Of a DNA stretch of 64,000 nucleotides, positions 8,526-17,297 are shown in pieces. The notes under the pieces were generated by a model. It was not told the DNA's origin, did no database searches, and saw only the letters and a program-made list of their open reading frames with translations. Both the position numbers and the translations under genes were made by a program. The stretch covers positions 224,649-288,648 of the forward strand of contig NZ_LN623540.1 in assembly GCF_000826065.2 (NCBI RefSeq), given 5' to 3'. Numbering within the stretch: position 1 is the stretch's first letter; every line of letters begins with the position of its first letter. This stretch comes from Tessaracoccus massiliensis. GTDB lineage: Bacteria > Actinomycetota > Actinomycetes > Propionibacteriales > Propionibacteriaceae.

Positions 8526-11500
8526 CTACCTCTTCTCGGGGCCTCCGAACATCACAATGTTGTTGAACACCCACTGGTTACGCTGCGAGAAGGTGTACCC
8601 ACCCTCCGCCTTCGGCGTCGCAGCGTAGACCGTGGTCATCGTGTACGAACGGCACGCATCCCCACCAGTGGCAGCGGTCTTGCACTCCGTGCGCCACTGA
8701 CGACCAGCCGAGGTGAACACACCCGTCGACACGTCGTCGGTAGCCTCCACGTCACCCAACGGGTTGCCCTTCCACGCAGCCTCGCTCATGTACGGCAGAT
8801 AGGTGAGGTTGTTGAACGCCCAACCCTGCTTGACCTCGAACTGGCCGTTCTCGATCACCACCACGGTGGCCCAGATGTCGGTGCGGCACCGCTCCGTCTG
8901 CGAGTACTCCTCACACACCGTGTTCCAATCGCGACCATTCAGATGCCGGTGCAGACCCGCCAGCGTGTACGGCGCCTCCCGCACGAACTTGTCCACCGCC
9001 GGGGTGGTCGGCTCGTCCGTCGGATCCTCGGTCGGGTCATCCGTCGGATCAACCGTCGGATCAACCGTCGGATCGACAGTGGGGTCCACGGTGGGATCAA
9101 CCGTCGGATCGACCGTGGGATCAACCGTCGGATCGACCGTGGGGTCCACGGTGGGATCAACAGTGGGATCGACCGTCGGGGTGGGCAGCGTGCCGTCGTA
9201 CTGCGACACGATGAACTCTGTGACACTCACCGCGCCCCCGTCGAACACGATGCGCGCGGCCGTGACCTCGCCCTCGACGACGCCCTCGAACCACGGGGCC
9301 GTGGCCTCGCCGACGACGACCCATTCGCCGTCGACCTGAGCCTCGACGGTGCCGCCGAACTCGGCGCCCAGCACACGCACCAGAGCATTGGTGACCGGCT
9401 CATCGAGCGTGCGGGACAGGACATGGCCGGCCTCCGCAGTGCCCTCCATTGCGGTGAACAGGCTGGCGTCGAGCGCCGCGCCGGCATTCGCCCCGGGCAC
9501 GTCTGTGACGACCTGAGCCGCAGGCGACAGCACCTGGAACTCGCGGATCTTGATCCACTGGCCACCCGAGTTGGGGGCGGTGGCGCGCACGCGCACGTAG
9601 CGCGCCTCGACCGGCTGCTGGAACGACGCCGCGATGACCACGTCGTCGGTGTACTGGCCCACGTTGGTCCAGGTCTGTCCGTCGGTGGAGTACTCGAGCG
9701 CGGCGTTGTAGAACATGTCGCCGCGGTTGTTGTCGTTGTCGGCCTGGTGCACCGACACCCCGCCGATGGGCTGGACGGAGCCCAGGTCGACCTGCACCCA
9801 GTCCCCGGCCTGGGGGGCGGCGTTAGACCACCACAGCGTGTTGAAGTTGCCGTCGGTCATGTTGGCCACCGCGTTCGACTCCCACTGGCCGAGGTTGTCG
9901 GCGCGCGACGCCGTCACCGGCAACGTGCCGGCCGCGAAGGCATCAGCGTCCAGCCAGGTGATGTAGCGGCCGTAGGCCTCGGTGAGGAAGGTATCGAAGC
10001 GGGTGTCGCCGACCTTCGGGATGTACTTGTCGGCGACGAAGGTGAGGCCGTCCATGCCGTCGACGCGGTAGGTGGTGGTGGCCTTCGCCCGCTCCTCGAC
10101 GGAGGCGAGGAAGGCTGCAGCGGCGGCCGCGCCATCGTCGGTCTCGAGCGCCTCGAGGCCCTCGATCGATTCGGACAGGGAGGCCGCCCATTGGGCGGCG
10201 GCCTGGATCCAGGGCAGCGAATCGTCGTAGAAGCCGGTCTCGGCCATGTCGGCCAGGGATGTCTCCAGCCCGGCGATGACCGCCAGGCGATCCTTCAGTG
10301 GCTGCGTGCCGGCGGTGGTGCCGGCGTCGACGGCGGCCCAGAAGGCGTCGATGTCGGCGCCGAGCGCGGGGGCCTGGGCCGAGGCAGGGCGGTAGGGGCG
10401 CCAGTCCTGGTTGAGGTCGACGAAGACCTCCAGCGCCTCACGGACCGACGGGTCGTCGCCGGCCAGTTCATCGAGGATCCGGGTCTGGGTGACCTGCGGG
10501 TTGTAGGCCGGGCCGTTCCAGGTGTAATCGGCGTAGCCCGCCAGCGCGATCATCGATGCGTAGGGCTGCACCATGGGGTTCGACGTGAAGCCGTCGATGT
10601 GCTGGTACAGATCGGCCGCGCGGCCGTCGAGGGGGTTGAGGAACAGCCTGTCGGGCTGGCCGTCGTTGACCGGGAAGTTGTCCCAGATGTAGAGGTGCTC
10701 GGTGTTGTACGTGGTCTTCGCGCGCGCCACGGATTCCATGGTGATCGTGTTCGAGAAGACGCCCTCACCGGTCCACTGCATGATCAGCGAATCGTCGGTC
10801 TGGGTGCCGAACTCGGCCTTGTAGGCGTCCGGCGCGGAGCCCGCGTAGTTGGTGGGCACCGTCTGCAACGGCTCGAGGTTGTTGGGCTTGATGAACTCGT
10901 TGATCACCCGGTTGAGGTAGTGCGCCTGGCCCTCGGCGAGCTTGCGGAACCCGGGCAGCGTGAAGCGGGCCAGATCCTCCGCGCACTTGAGGTACGGGTC
11001 GATGTCGTCGAGAGCGATGTAGAACGTGCGCACGCCGATCTCGCGCAACTGCTCGAACTTCGCGATCGTGGCGTCGAAGTCTGCGTCCTTCGAGTAGCAG
11101 ATGTCGTTGCCCGGCGACAGCGCGAAGACGAACTCCACGTGGTGCTCGCGGGCCTCGTCGACGAGTTCGGCCAGCTTCGCCAGATCCTCGGCGGGGTACA
11201 ACTCGCGCCACTCCACGCGCAGGTACGCGTCGTCCTTGGGCGTGTAGATGTAGGTGTTCATCTTGTGGTCGCCGTAGAACTCGAGCTGGTCGAGCCGGGC
11301 CTGGTGGGACCACGGGATGCCGTAGAAGCCCTCGATGCCGCCGCGGATGGGCATGAGCGGCCAGTCGCGCACCTTCGCGGCGGCCAGCGTCGAGCCCTGG
11401 ATCAGCTGCTCGAAGGTGTCGACTGCGTAGAACAGGCCACGGTCGGTCTTGCCTTCGAGAAGGACGGTGGGCTGACCGTCGACGACGCCGTTGGCCAGAA

Positions 11501-11867
11501 CGTAGCCCTCATCGCCCAGGGCGGAGGCGTCCTCGATACCGAGGTCGTCAGCGACCTCCTGGGTACCGGCGTCGGTGACGCCGAAGTGGATCACGGTGCC
11601 CGACGACGGTTCCGCCGTGGCCCACGTCACCGTGGCGCCGGCGGCCTCGAGGGCCTGGGTGAGTTCCCGCTTGGCGGGTGCGTCGACATCAGCGTCGGCG
11701 ACGACGGTGACCGCACCGCCGAGATCCACCGCGGCGCCGTCGTATGTGATCGACTGCGGGGTGGGGAGAACGAGCGGGTCCTCGGCTCGGGCTGGCATGG
11801 TTCCGGCTGAGACGACGAAACCTGCCACGAGCGAGGCTGCGGCTGACAGTGCAAGGGTTCTGCGCAT
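8526..11867 (-). CDS. Secreted GH84-type beta-N-acetylglucosaminidase with CBM32-like module and novel C-terminal domain
   Basis: A 1113-residue exported hydrolase. A Sec signal peptide (residues 1-28, ending ARA) is followed by a GH20b-like domain (about 30-165). The GH84 catalytic barrel (about 172-460) starts at RGGIEGFYGIPWS and carries the acid pair DD at 287-288 in FYIALDDID. A helical region follows, then a discoidin/CBM32-like domain (about 655-780, NTLWWSNAAPQAGDW and YVRVRATAPNSGGQW). Next comes a linker of Thr-Val-Asp-Pro repeats, then a 150-residue Cys/Trp-rich end domain with WAFNNLTYLPYM and WVFNN. The enzyme should release terminal GlcNAc from host or microbial glycans. An AGGAGG ribosome site precedes ATG 11867. 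Confidence 0.88.
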   Translation of the reverse strand: MRRTLALSAAASLVAGFVVSAGTMPARAEDPLVLPTPQSITYDGAAVDLGGAVTVVADADVDAPAKRELTQALEAAGATVTWATAEPSSGTVIHFGVTDAGTQEVADDLGIEDASALGDEGYVLANGVVDGQPTVLLEGKTDRGLFYAVDTFEQLIQGSTLAAAKVRDWPLMPIRGGIEGFYGIPWSHQARLDQLEFYGDHKMNTYIYTPKDDAYLRVEWRELYPAEDLAKLAELVDEAREHHVEFVFALSPGNDICYSKDADFDATIAKFEQLREIGVRTFYIALDDIDPYLKCAEDLARFTLPGFRKLAEGQAHYLNRVINEFIKPNNLEPLQTVPTNYAGSAPDAYKAEFGTQTDDSLIMQWTGEGVFSNTITMESVARAKTTYNTEHLYIWDNFPVNDGQPDRLFLNPLDGRAADLYQHIDGFTSNPMVQPYASMIALAGYADYTWNGPAYNPQVTQTRILDELAGDDPSVREALEVFVDLNQDWRPYRPASAQAPALGADIDAFWAAVDAGTTAGTQPLKDRLAVIAGLETSLADMAETGFYDDSLPWIQAAAQWAASLSESIEGLEALETDDGAAAAAAFLASVEERAKATTTYRVDGMDGLTFVADKYIPKVGDTRFDTFLTEAYGRYITWLDADAFAAGTLPVTASRADNLGQWESNAVANMTDGNFNTLWWSNAAPQAGDWVQVDLGSVQPIGGVSVHQADNDNNRGDMFYNAALEYSTDGQTWTNVGQYTDDVVIAASFQQPVEARYVRVRATAPNSGGQWIKIREFQVLSPAAQVVTDVPGANAGAALDASLFTAMEGTAEAGHVLSRTLDEPVTNALVRVLGAEFGGTVEAQVDGEWVVVGEATAPWFEGVVEGEVTAARIVFDGGAVSVTEFIVSQYDGTLPTPTVDPTVDPTVDPTVDPTVDPTVDPTVDPTVDPTVDPTVDPTVDPTDDPTEDPTDEPTTPAVDKFVREAPYTLAGLHRHLNGRDWNTVCEEYSQTERCRTDIWATVVVIENGQFEVKQGWAFNNLTYLPYMSEAAWKGNPLGDVEATDDVSTGVFTSAGRQWRTECKTAATGGDACRSYTMTTVYAATPKAEGGYTFSQRNQWVFNNIVMFGGPEKR
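9020..9183 (-). repeat. 12-bp coding minisatellite (Asp-Pro-Thr-Val linker)
   Basis: About a dozen 12-base units of the type GATCAACCGTCG, each encoding Asp-Pro-Thr-Val or a close variant, make the linker between the carbohydrate-binding region and the end domain of the GH84 protein. The units alternate between two or three synonymous versions, a sign of repeated duplication. A short version occurs in the second protein near 32745-32790. Confidence 0.85.
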
Positions 11868-11973
11868 AAAGACCTCCTGGTTGTGCCTCTAGTCAACCGC
11901 TAAACCGGCTGATTTTTGCCAGGTTCGGCCAATGCGGGGAAAGTGATCATCGCTTTCGCCCGGGGACATGGGT

Positions 11974-12001
11974 CGCGGCGCCGGCAGATGTCGGCGCCGC
12001 G
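11974..12001. other. GC-rich hairpin in the 11868-12211 gap
   Basis: CGCGGCGCCG and CGGCGCCGCG (11974-11983, 11992-12001) form a perfect 10-bp stem with an 8-base loop. It lies between the GH84 start and the citrate synthase terminator. The rest of this 344-bp gap holds the GH84 ribosome site and that terminator; no gene is visible. Confidence 0.4.
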
Positions 12002-12171
12002 CCTCTCACGAGTTGCCTGGACCGCCCCCCAATGCTCGCCGCCCAGGCACCACCATCATCGCCCGAACGGCCTCGCGACGGCACGGTTTTGGCTGTACGG
12101 AGTTGTGCGGAAAGGCATCACTCCTAGTCAGAGCGTCATGGTGGTGCGGTTCCGAACGCCGAAGAAACGAC

Positions 12172-12199
12172 TGTGGCCCCGGGAAAACCCGGGGCCACA
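12172..12199 (-). terminator. Rho-independent terminator of citrate synthase gene
   Basis: A perfect 12-bp stem (TGTGGCCCCGGG with its complement, loop AAAA) starts 13 bases past the citrate synthase stop. On the minus strand it is followed by a T-rich stretch (GTCGTTTCTTC). Confidence 0.85.
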
Positions 12200-12211
12200 C
12201 GTCGAACTCGA

Positions 12212-13498
12212 TCAGCGCTCGTTGATCGGTACGTAGTCGCGCTCCGTCTCGCCGATGTAGATCTGGCGGGGACGGCCGATCTTACGCGCCGGATCCGCGT
12301 GCTGCTCGCGCCACTGGGCGATCCAGCCGGGCAGGCGGCCCAGCGCGAACAGGGCGGTGAAGTACGAGGCGGGGAAGCCCATGGCCTCGTAGATCAGGCC
12401 CGTGTAGAAGTCGACGTTGGGGTACAGCTTGCGCTCGATGAAGTAGTCATCGTTGAGCGCCGTCTCCTCCAACTCCAGCGCCATGTCGAGCAGGTGGTTG
12501 CTGGTGTCGGTCTTGCGCAGCAACTTGTCCGCGTGGCCCTTGATGATCTTCGCCCGCGGGTCGTAGTTCTTGTAGACGCGGTGGCCGAAGCCCATCAGCT
12601 TCACGCCGGACTTCTTGTCCTTGACCTGGGCCACGAAGTCCTTGATGTCCATGCCCTCGGCGCTGATGTCGCGCAGCATCTCCAGCACGGCCTGGTTCGC
12701 ACCGCCGTGCAGCGGGCCGGACAGGGCGCCGACGCCGGCGCTCATCGAGGCGTAGATGTTGGCATCCGCCGAGCCGACGAGACGCACCGTCGAGGTAGAG
12801 GCGTTCTGCTCGTGATCCGCGTGCAGGATGAACAGCGTCTCGAACGCGCGCACCAGGTCCTCGTCGATCTCGTACTCCTCCATGGGGGTACCGAACGACA
12901 GTCGCAGGTAGTTCTCGACGTAGCCGAGGCTGGTCTTGGGGTACAGGAACGGCGCACCGATGGACGACTTGTAGGCGTAGGCGGCCAGCGTCGGCATGGA
13001 GCCGAGCAGGCGCAGCGACGACTCCTCCACCTGGGCCGGGTCGTGCACGTCGAGGTTGTCGCGGTGGAACGCACCCAGCGCCGTGACGCCGGCGCCGAGC
13101 ACCTGCATGGGGTGCGCGCCGCGCGGGAAGCTGCGGTAGAGCTCGCGGAGGCGCTCGTCGAGCATCATCCGGCGCGAGATCTTGCCGTAGAACTCGTCGA
13201 GTTCGTTCTGCTTGGGGAGTTCCCCGTAGATCAGAAGGTAGGCCACCTCGATGAACGTGGCCTTCTCGGCGAGCTGCTCGATGGGATATCCCCGGTACTG
13301 GAGGATGCCCTTCTCACCGTCGATGAACGTGATGGCCGAGGTACACGACGCTGTGTTCACAAAGCCCGGATCGAGGGTGGTGACACCCGAGGTGGCCAGC
13401 AGTTTGCTGATGTCGAAACCGTTATTGCCCTGCGTGGCCTCCACGATCGGCAGATCGAGTTCCAGATCCCCGTACGTGAGGACTCCGTTGTCGGTCAT
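12212..13498 (-). CDS. gltA: Citrate synthase
   Basis: Type II (hexameric-type) citrate synthase of 428 residues, catalysing oxaloacetate plus acetyl-CoA to citrate at the entry of the TCA cycle. It shows the N-terminal beta region (LTYGDLELDLPIVEATQGNNG), then the catalytic His region SGPLHGGANQAVLEM and MGFGHRVYKNYDPRAK. The motif DHEQNASTST matches the family region around the first catalytic His. Full length, no breaks. It is a single gene with its own terminator. Confidence 0.96.
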   Translation of the reverse strand: MTDNGVLTYGDLELDLPIVEATQGNNGFDISKLLATSGVTTLDPGFVNTASCTSAITFIDGEKGILQYRGYPIEQLAEKATFIEVAYLLIYGELPKQNELDEFYGKISRRMMLDERLRELYRSFPRGAHPMQVLGAGVTALGAFHRDNLDVHDPAQVEESSLRLLGSMPTLAAYAYKSSIGAPFLYPKTSLGYVENYLRLSFGTPMEEYEIDEDLVRAFETLFILHADHEQNASTSTVRLVGSADANIYASMSAGVGALSGPLHGGANQAVLEMLRDISAEGMDIKDFVAQVKDKKSGVKLMGFGHRVYKNYDPRAKIIKGHADKLLRKTDTSNHLLDMALELEETALNDDYFIERKLYPNVDFYTGLIYEAMGFPASYFTALFALGRLPGWIAQWREQHADPARKIGRPRQIYIGETERDYVPINER

Positions 13499-13641
13499 GT
13501 GTTGCCTTCCTTTACTCCCGGGCGACCGTCATGGGCGCCGGTGCGGGTTCCTATCGCTGCGGGACAACCTTACAACTTGGAATGACTCCACAAAATCGGT
13601 CGTCCAAGACTGGCCGGGTCCCACGAAGAAGAAGATGAAGA

Positions 13642-13669
13642 AGGGGCCCGCCCCAACGGGCGGGCCCCT
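13642..13669 (-). terminator. Rho-independent terminator of DUF6458-like gene
   Basis: AGGGGCCCGCCC and its exact complement form a 12-bp stem with a CAAC loop. On the minus strand a T-rich tract (TTCTTCATCTTCTTC) follows. It starts 16 bases past the stop of the small membrane protein gene. Confidence 0.85.
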
Positions 13670-13684
13670 CCGGCTGGTGGTGGA

Positions 13685-13927
13685 TCAGAGGCCCTCGTGC
13701 GACTCCGCTCGACGAACGGTCTCGCCGGTGTTGGGGTCCTGCACGGTGCGGGACTCCGTGACGCGGCTGCGCTGCGAGGCGAGCAGCGCCCAGATGAGGC
13801 CGATGACGCCGGCGGCGATCAGGATGTAGCCGATGACGTCGAGGCTGACGTAGGGAACGTCGGCATCAACGGCCCACACCAGGATGGCGCCGATGGCCAT
13901 GAGGATGATGGCAGAACCGATACGCAT
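13685..13927 (-). CDS. Small membrane protein, DUF6458-like
   Basis: An 80-residue protein with two membrane helices (about 3-20 and 28-49, with the linker DADVPYVSLDVIGY), followed by a polar tail rich in Arg and Glu that contains TVQDPNTGETVRR. This pattern matches a small actinobacterial family of unknown function. A GGAGGAA ribosome site precedes the ATG, and a strong terminator follows. It is a monocistronic gene. Confidence 0.75.
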   Translation of the reverse strand: MRIGSAIILMAIGAILVWAVDADVPYVSLDVIGYILIAAGVIGLIWALLASQRSRVTESRTVQDPNTGETVRRAESHEGL

Positions 13928-14084
13928 GGGTTCCTCCTTGAGTGTTCATTTCCGGGTGGACGGTGGCCCACCTGGCCTGAGCGTAACCTGTTCGACGAGC
14001 CAAGACACCACTTTTCCCGCCCACTTGGGGGTGTGTCGCTGAACTGCACCCCGAAAGTTCACCCTTGGAGGCTATGGTGCGCGG

Positions 14085-15518
14085 GTGAACAGTTCTGCAT
14101 TCCCGGAAATCACCCCAGGCCCTGACATCGGCGGTGCGCTGTCGTCGACGAGGGCCTCGAAGGGCAAGGTCATCTCCTGGGCGCTGTGGGACTGGGGCAC
14201 CCAGCCGTTCGCCACCGTGATCACCACATTCGTGTTCGCCGTCTACCTCACCAGTTCGTCGTTCGGACCCAAGGACGAGGTGACGATGAAGCTGGCATGG
14301 GCCACGGGCCTGGCCGGCCTGTTCATCGCGCTGCTCGCCCCGGTGCTGGGGCAGGGCGCGGACCGCACCGGCAAGCGGATGTTCCACCTGCGCTGGCAGA
14401 CGTGGCTGCTGGCCGCCATCTGCGCCGCGATGTACTTCGTGGCGCCCGCCCCCGAGTACTTCCTGCTGGGCGCGCTGCTGCTGGGCGCCGGCAACGTCGT
14501 CTCCGAGATCGCCAACGTCAACTACTACGCGGCGATCGACCAGGTCTCGACGCCACGCAACGTGGGCCGTGTCTCCGGCCTGGGCTGGGGCCTGGGCTAC
14601 CTGGGTGGCATCGCGATCCTGCTGCTGATCATCGCCCTGATGGGGTCCGGCTTCGACGCGGACCAGGTGCGTCTGTCGATGATCCTGTGCGGCGTCTGGA
14701 CGCTGGTGTTCACCATCCCCATCTTCGTGGCGCTCAAGGACAAGCCGCCGACGGATCCGGGCCGGCAGCTCGGCATCGTCGGCTCCTACCGCGAGCTGTT
14801 CTCCTCCATCAAGCGGCTGTGGCGCACGGCCCCCAACACCCTGTTCTTCCTCATCGCGGCCGCCCTGTTCCGCGACGGCCTGGCCGGCGTGTTCGCCTTC
14901 GGCGGCGTGCTGGCAGCGGGCACGTTCGGGTTCGAGTTCAGCGAAGTGGTCATCTTCGGTGTGGCCGCCAACGTCGTGGCCGGCCTGGCGACGATGGCGT
15001 TCGGGCTGCTCGACGACAAGCTCGGCCCCAAGACCGTCATCGTCTTCTCGCTGGTGTGCCTGGTGCTGCTCGGCACCGGCGTGTTCATCTTCCACGACGG
15101 CGGCAAGCCCGTGTTCTGGGGCCTCGGGCTGGCGCTGTGCCTGTTCGTCGGCCCCGCCCAGTCGGCCAGCCGCTCCTTCCTCGCCCGCCTCATCCCGGAC
15201 GGTAAGAGCGGCGAGCTGTTCGGCCTGTACGCCACCACCGGGCGCGCCGTCAGCTTCCTCGCCCCCACGATGTTCGGAGCGATGATCTGGGTGGGCCTGC
15301 AGTTCACCGAGAAGCCGCCGGAGATGCTCGCCTGCGAGGCTGCGGCCACCACGCCGGAGGAGCTCGCCGCCTGCTCCGAGACCCTGGCCCAGCACTGGGG
15401 CATCCTCGGCGTCGTCGCGGTGCTGTTGATCGGCCTGATCGTTGCGCTCTTCGTCAAACAGCCACCGAAGGCGGACCTGCCGCCCGAAGACGAGTTCGCC
15501 GCCGCCCGCATCGGGTGA
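14085..15518 (+). CDS. MFS transporter, UMF1 / Atg22-like family
   Basis: 477 residues with twelve predicted membrane helices. The opening WALWDWGTQPFATVITTFVFAVYL is the signature of the UMF1/Atg22-like branch of the major facilitator superfamily (Trp-Asp-Trp/Ala then Ala-Phe near the first helix). ADRTGKRM matches the loop 2-3 motif. Family members are thought to export amino acids or other small solutes; the substrate here is not known. GTG 14085 is used as start, since it follows an upstream gap and precedes a short polar N-terminus. A GC-rich inverted repeat follows the gene. Confidence 0.82.
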   Translation: MNSSAFPEITPGPDIGGALSSTRASKGKVISWALWDWGTQPFATVITTFVFAVYLTSSSFGPKDEVTMKLAWATGLAGLFIALLAPVLGQGADRTGKRMFHLRWQTWLLAAICAAMYFVAPAPEYFLLGALLLGAGNVVSEIANVNYYAAIDQVSTPRNVGRVSGLGWGLGYLGGIAILLLIIALMGSGFDADQVRLSMILCGVWTLVFTIPIFVALKDKPPTDPGRQLGIVGSYRELFSSIKRLWRTAPNTLFFLIAAALFRDGLAGVFAFGGVLAAGTFGFEFSEVVIFGVAANVVAGLATMAFGLLDDKLGPKTVIVFSLVCLVLLGTGVFIFHDGGKPVFWGLGLALCLFVGPAQSASRSFLARLIPDGKSGELFGLYATTGRAVSFLAPTMFGAMIWVGLQFTEKPPEMLACEAAATTPEELAACSETLAQHWGILGVVAVLLIGLIVALFVKQPPKADLPPEDEFAAARIG

Positions 15519-15588
15519 CCTCTTCCAGCGGCTGCCGGCGCCGTCACCTCAGTCGCAGGCCGCGCCGGGCGCCACCCTTAACCGGAGC

Positions 15589-15610
15589 GGCCAGCCCTAC
15601 AGGGCTGGCC
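15589..15610. repeat. Perfect inverted repeat with GGGCTGGC units
   Basis: GGCCAGCCCT/AGGGCTGGCC (10 bp, 2-base loop), followed by two more GGCTGGCGG units at 15620-15650. It sits between the MFS gene and the hydrolase gene and may end transcription of the former; there is no U-run. Confidence 0.5.
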
Positions 15611-15673
15611 CCACCTGCTAGGGCTGGCGGCACGGAGTAAGGCTGGCGGCGTACACCCACGTATCCTGGGGTG

Positions 15674-17284
15674 ATGCACCTGACGAGCACCTCGATCGAC
15701 ATCGACGGCTTCCAGCTCCAGGCGCTGACCTCCGACGGCGACCCCGAGCGCACCTTCGTCCTCGTCCACGGCCTGGGGGTGGCGTCGAGCTACTTCCGCC
15801 CGTTGGCTGACGCGCTGGGCGACACGGGCCGCCTCGTTGCGCTCAACCTGCCCGGCTTCGGCCCCACCCCCTGCCCCGACGACTCGCTGCGCATCGGCGA
15901 GTTCGCCACGCTCGCCCGCCGCGCCGCGGCGGAGCTCGAGGTGGAGGACGCGGTGTGGATCGGGCATTCAATGGGCACCCAGGTGGTGGTCGAGGCCGAG
16001 GCGCAGCAGCGGGGGCTCATGTCGCGGATGGTGCTGCTGGCGCCCGTCGTCGATTCCCGCGCCCGACGCGCGAGCACCGTCGTGCGCCAGTTCGTGCAGT
16101 CGGCGGTGAAGGAATCGGTGCCCTCAGCTGTGGCGTCGGTGCGGGCCTTCGCGAGTTGCGGGCCGCGGTGGATGTACGAGGTCTTCCCCTCCATGCTGCA
16201 CTACCCCATCGAGGACCGCATCAGCCTGACCAACGTCGAGACCCTCATCGTGGCCGGCGAGGACGACCTGATGGCGCCGCGCGAGTGGTTGGAGGAACTC
16301 GCGGAGCGCGCGGGCGGACGCGCCCAGGTCGCCGTCGTGCCGGGGTCGCACCAGGCCATGCACTCCCACGCGGAGGAGGTCGCCCGGCTGATCGTCGAGC
16401 CGCTGGATTCGTCCCCTGAGCCAGCCGTCCGCGGCTGGTCGAAGGGCGCCGCACCCCCGGCTCAGGAGACAACCGAACGCATGGACGGCGGCGACGGCAC
16501 CATGCCGGAGTCTGGCTTCGGGGTGGCAGACCGGCACGAGCCTGAGCTTGCGCCGACGGCGAACGCGTGGACGGTGCTGCGCAACCCCCGCTCGGTGCGG
16601 GTCGCGGCCGGCGACTGGGCCGTCGCGTTCCGGGACCAGTTCTCCTCCCTACGCCCCCGCCGCACCTCCGCCGTGCCGAACGATGGCGACTGCGCCGGCC
16701 CACCCGTCGTGATCATCCCCGGCATCCTCGAGAACGCCCGCTATCTTGCGCCGATGTCGCAGTGGCTGGCCGCGCGGGGCCACACGGTGCATCAACTCCC
16801 GGCGCTGGGGTGGAACCTGCGGGGCCTGATGAAATCGGTCGACAAGGGCTTCGAGGCTCTCGAGACGCTCGGCGTGGAGGATGCCGTGATCGTCGCGCAC
16901 TCCAAGGGTGGCCTGATCGGCAAGGCCATGCTGCTCGACCCCAGGGCCGACGGCGTGCTCACCGGCCTCATCGCCGTGGCGACCCCGTTCAACGGGTCCA
17001 CCCTCTGGGACCGGGCCCAGCGCACGTTGCTGCTGCGTCGCTCCCCGCTGGGGATGTTCCACCCGGCGCACCCCGAACTCGCCACGCTGATCGCCGAGCG
17101 GGAGGTCAACCGTCGGATCGTGTCGCTGTCGCCGGCGTTCGATCAGATGATCCCCGGCGGCTCACACCTCGACGGCGCCACCAACGAGACCCTGGAGGTG
17201 GAGGGCCACTTCCGGGCGGTCAGCGACGAATCCGCCTGGGAGGTCATCCACCGGCACGTCGACGCCCTCGGCGACTCCCGCTGA
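15674..17284 (+). CDS. Two-domain alpha/beta hydrolase fusion
   Basis: The 536-residue protein contains two complete alpha/beta hydrolase folds. Domain 1 (about 1-250) has an oxyanion segment VHGLG, nucleophile elbow GHSMG and a catalytic His near GSHQAMHSH. Domain 2 (about 300-536) resembles lipase/PGAP1-like hydrolases: IIPGILENARYLAPM, elbow AHSKGG and a distal HLDGATN/GHF. The linker (about 250-300) is low in predicted structure, and its DNA contains a palindromic repeat of the intergenic kind. This suggests that two adjacent genes were joined by an in-frame repeat. TATCCT at 15662-15667, 6 bases before the ATG, may give a leaderless mRNA. Substrates are unknown. Confidence 0.75.
   Translation: MHLTSTSIDIDGFQLQALTSDGDPERTFVLVHGLGVASSYFRPLADALGDTGRLVALNLPGFGPTPCPDDSLRIGEFATLARRAAAELEVEDAVWIGHSMGTQVVVEAEAQQRGLMSRMVLLAPVVDSRARRASTVVRQFVQSAVKESVPSAVASVRAFASCGPRWMYEVFPSMLHYPIEDRISLTNVETLIVAGEDDLMAPREWLEELAERAGGRAQVAVVPGSHQAMHSHAEEVARLIVEPLDSSPEPAVRGWSKGAAPPAQETTERMDGGDGTMPESGFGVADRHEPELAPTANAWTVLRNPRSVRVAAGDWAVAFRDQFSSLRPRRTSAVPNDGDCAGPPVVIIPGILENARYLAPMSQWLAARGHTVHQLPALGWNLRGLMKSVDKGFEALETLGVEDAVIVAHSKGGLIGKAMLLDPRADGVLTGLIAVATPFNGSTLWDRAQRTLLLRRSPLGMFHPAHPELATLIAEREVNRRIVSLSPAFDQMIPGGSHLDGATNETLEVEGHFRAVSDESAWEVIHRHVDALGDSR
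16415..16466. repeat. Palindromic repeat inside the hydrolase linker
   Basis: CCTGAGCC (16415-16422) and GGCTCAGG (16459-16466) bracket CAGCCGTCCGCGGCTG and a CGAAGGGC core. The layout copies the intergenic GGTCCCTGAGCG elements, but here it is translated within the linker between the two hydrolase domains. Confidence 0.5.
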
Positions 17285-17297
17285 CGTAATCCAGGCT

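Noticed and set aside
9020..9183. CRISPR-like spacing of short repeats
   Set aside because: The 12-base units are contiguous, have no unique spacers and encode a protein linker in frame.
8331..11810. A plus-strand open frame of over 1100 codons opposite the GH84 gene
   Set aside because: It is the mirror of a clear secreted hydrolase with signal peptide, catalytic Asp pair and ribosome site. The plus-strand product is Arg/Gly/Val/His-rich without any domain, as expected for the antisense of high-GC genes.
13866..15395. A minus-strand open frame of about 500 codons opposite the MFS gene
   Set aside because: The plus-strand product has twelve helices and family motifs; the minus-strand product is a polar His/Gln/Arg-rich shadow.
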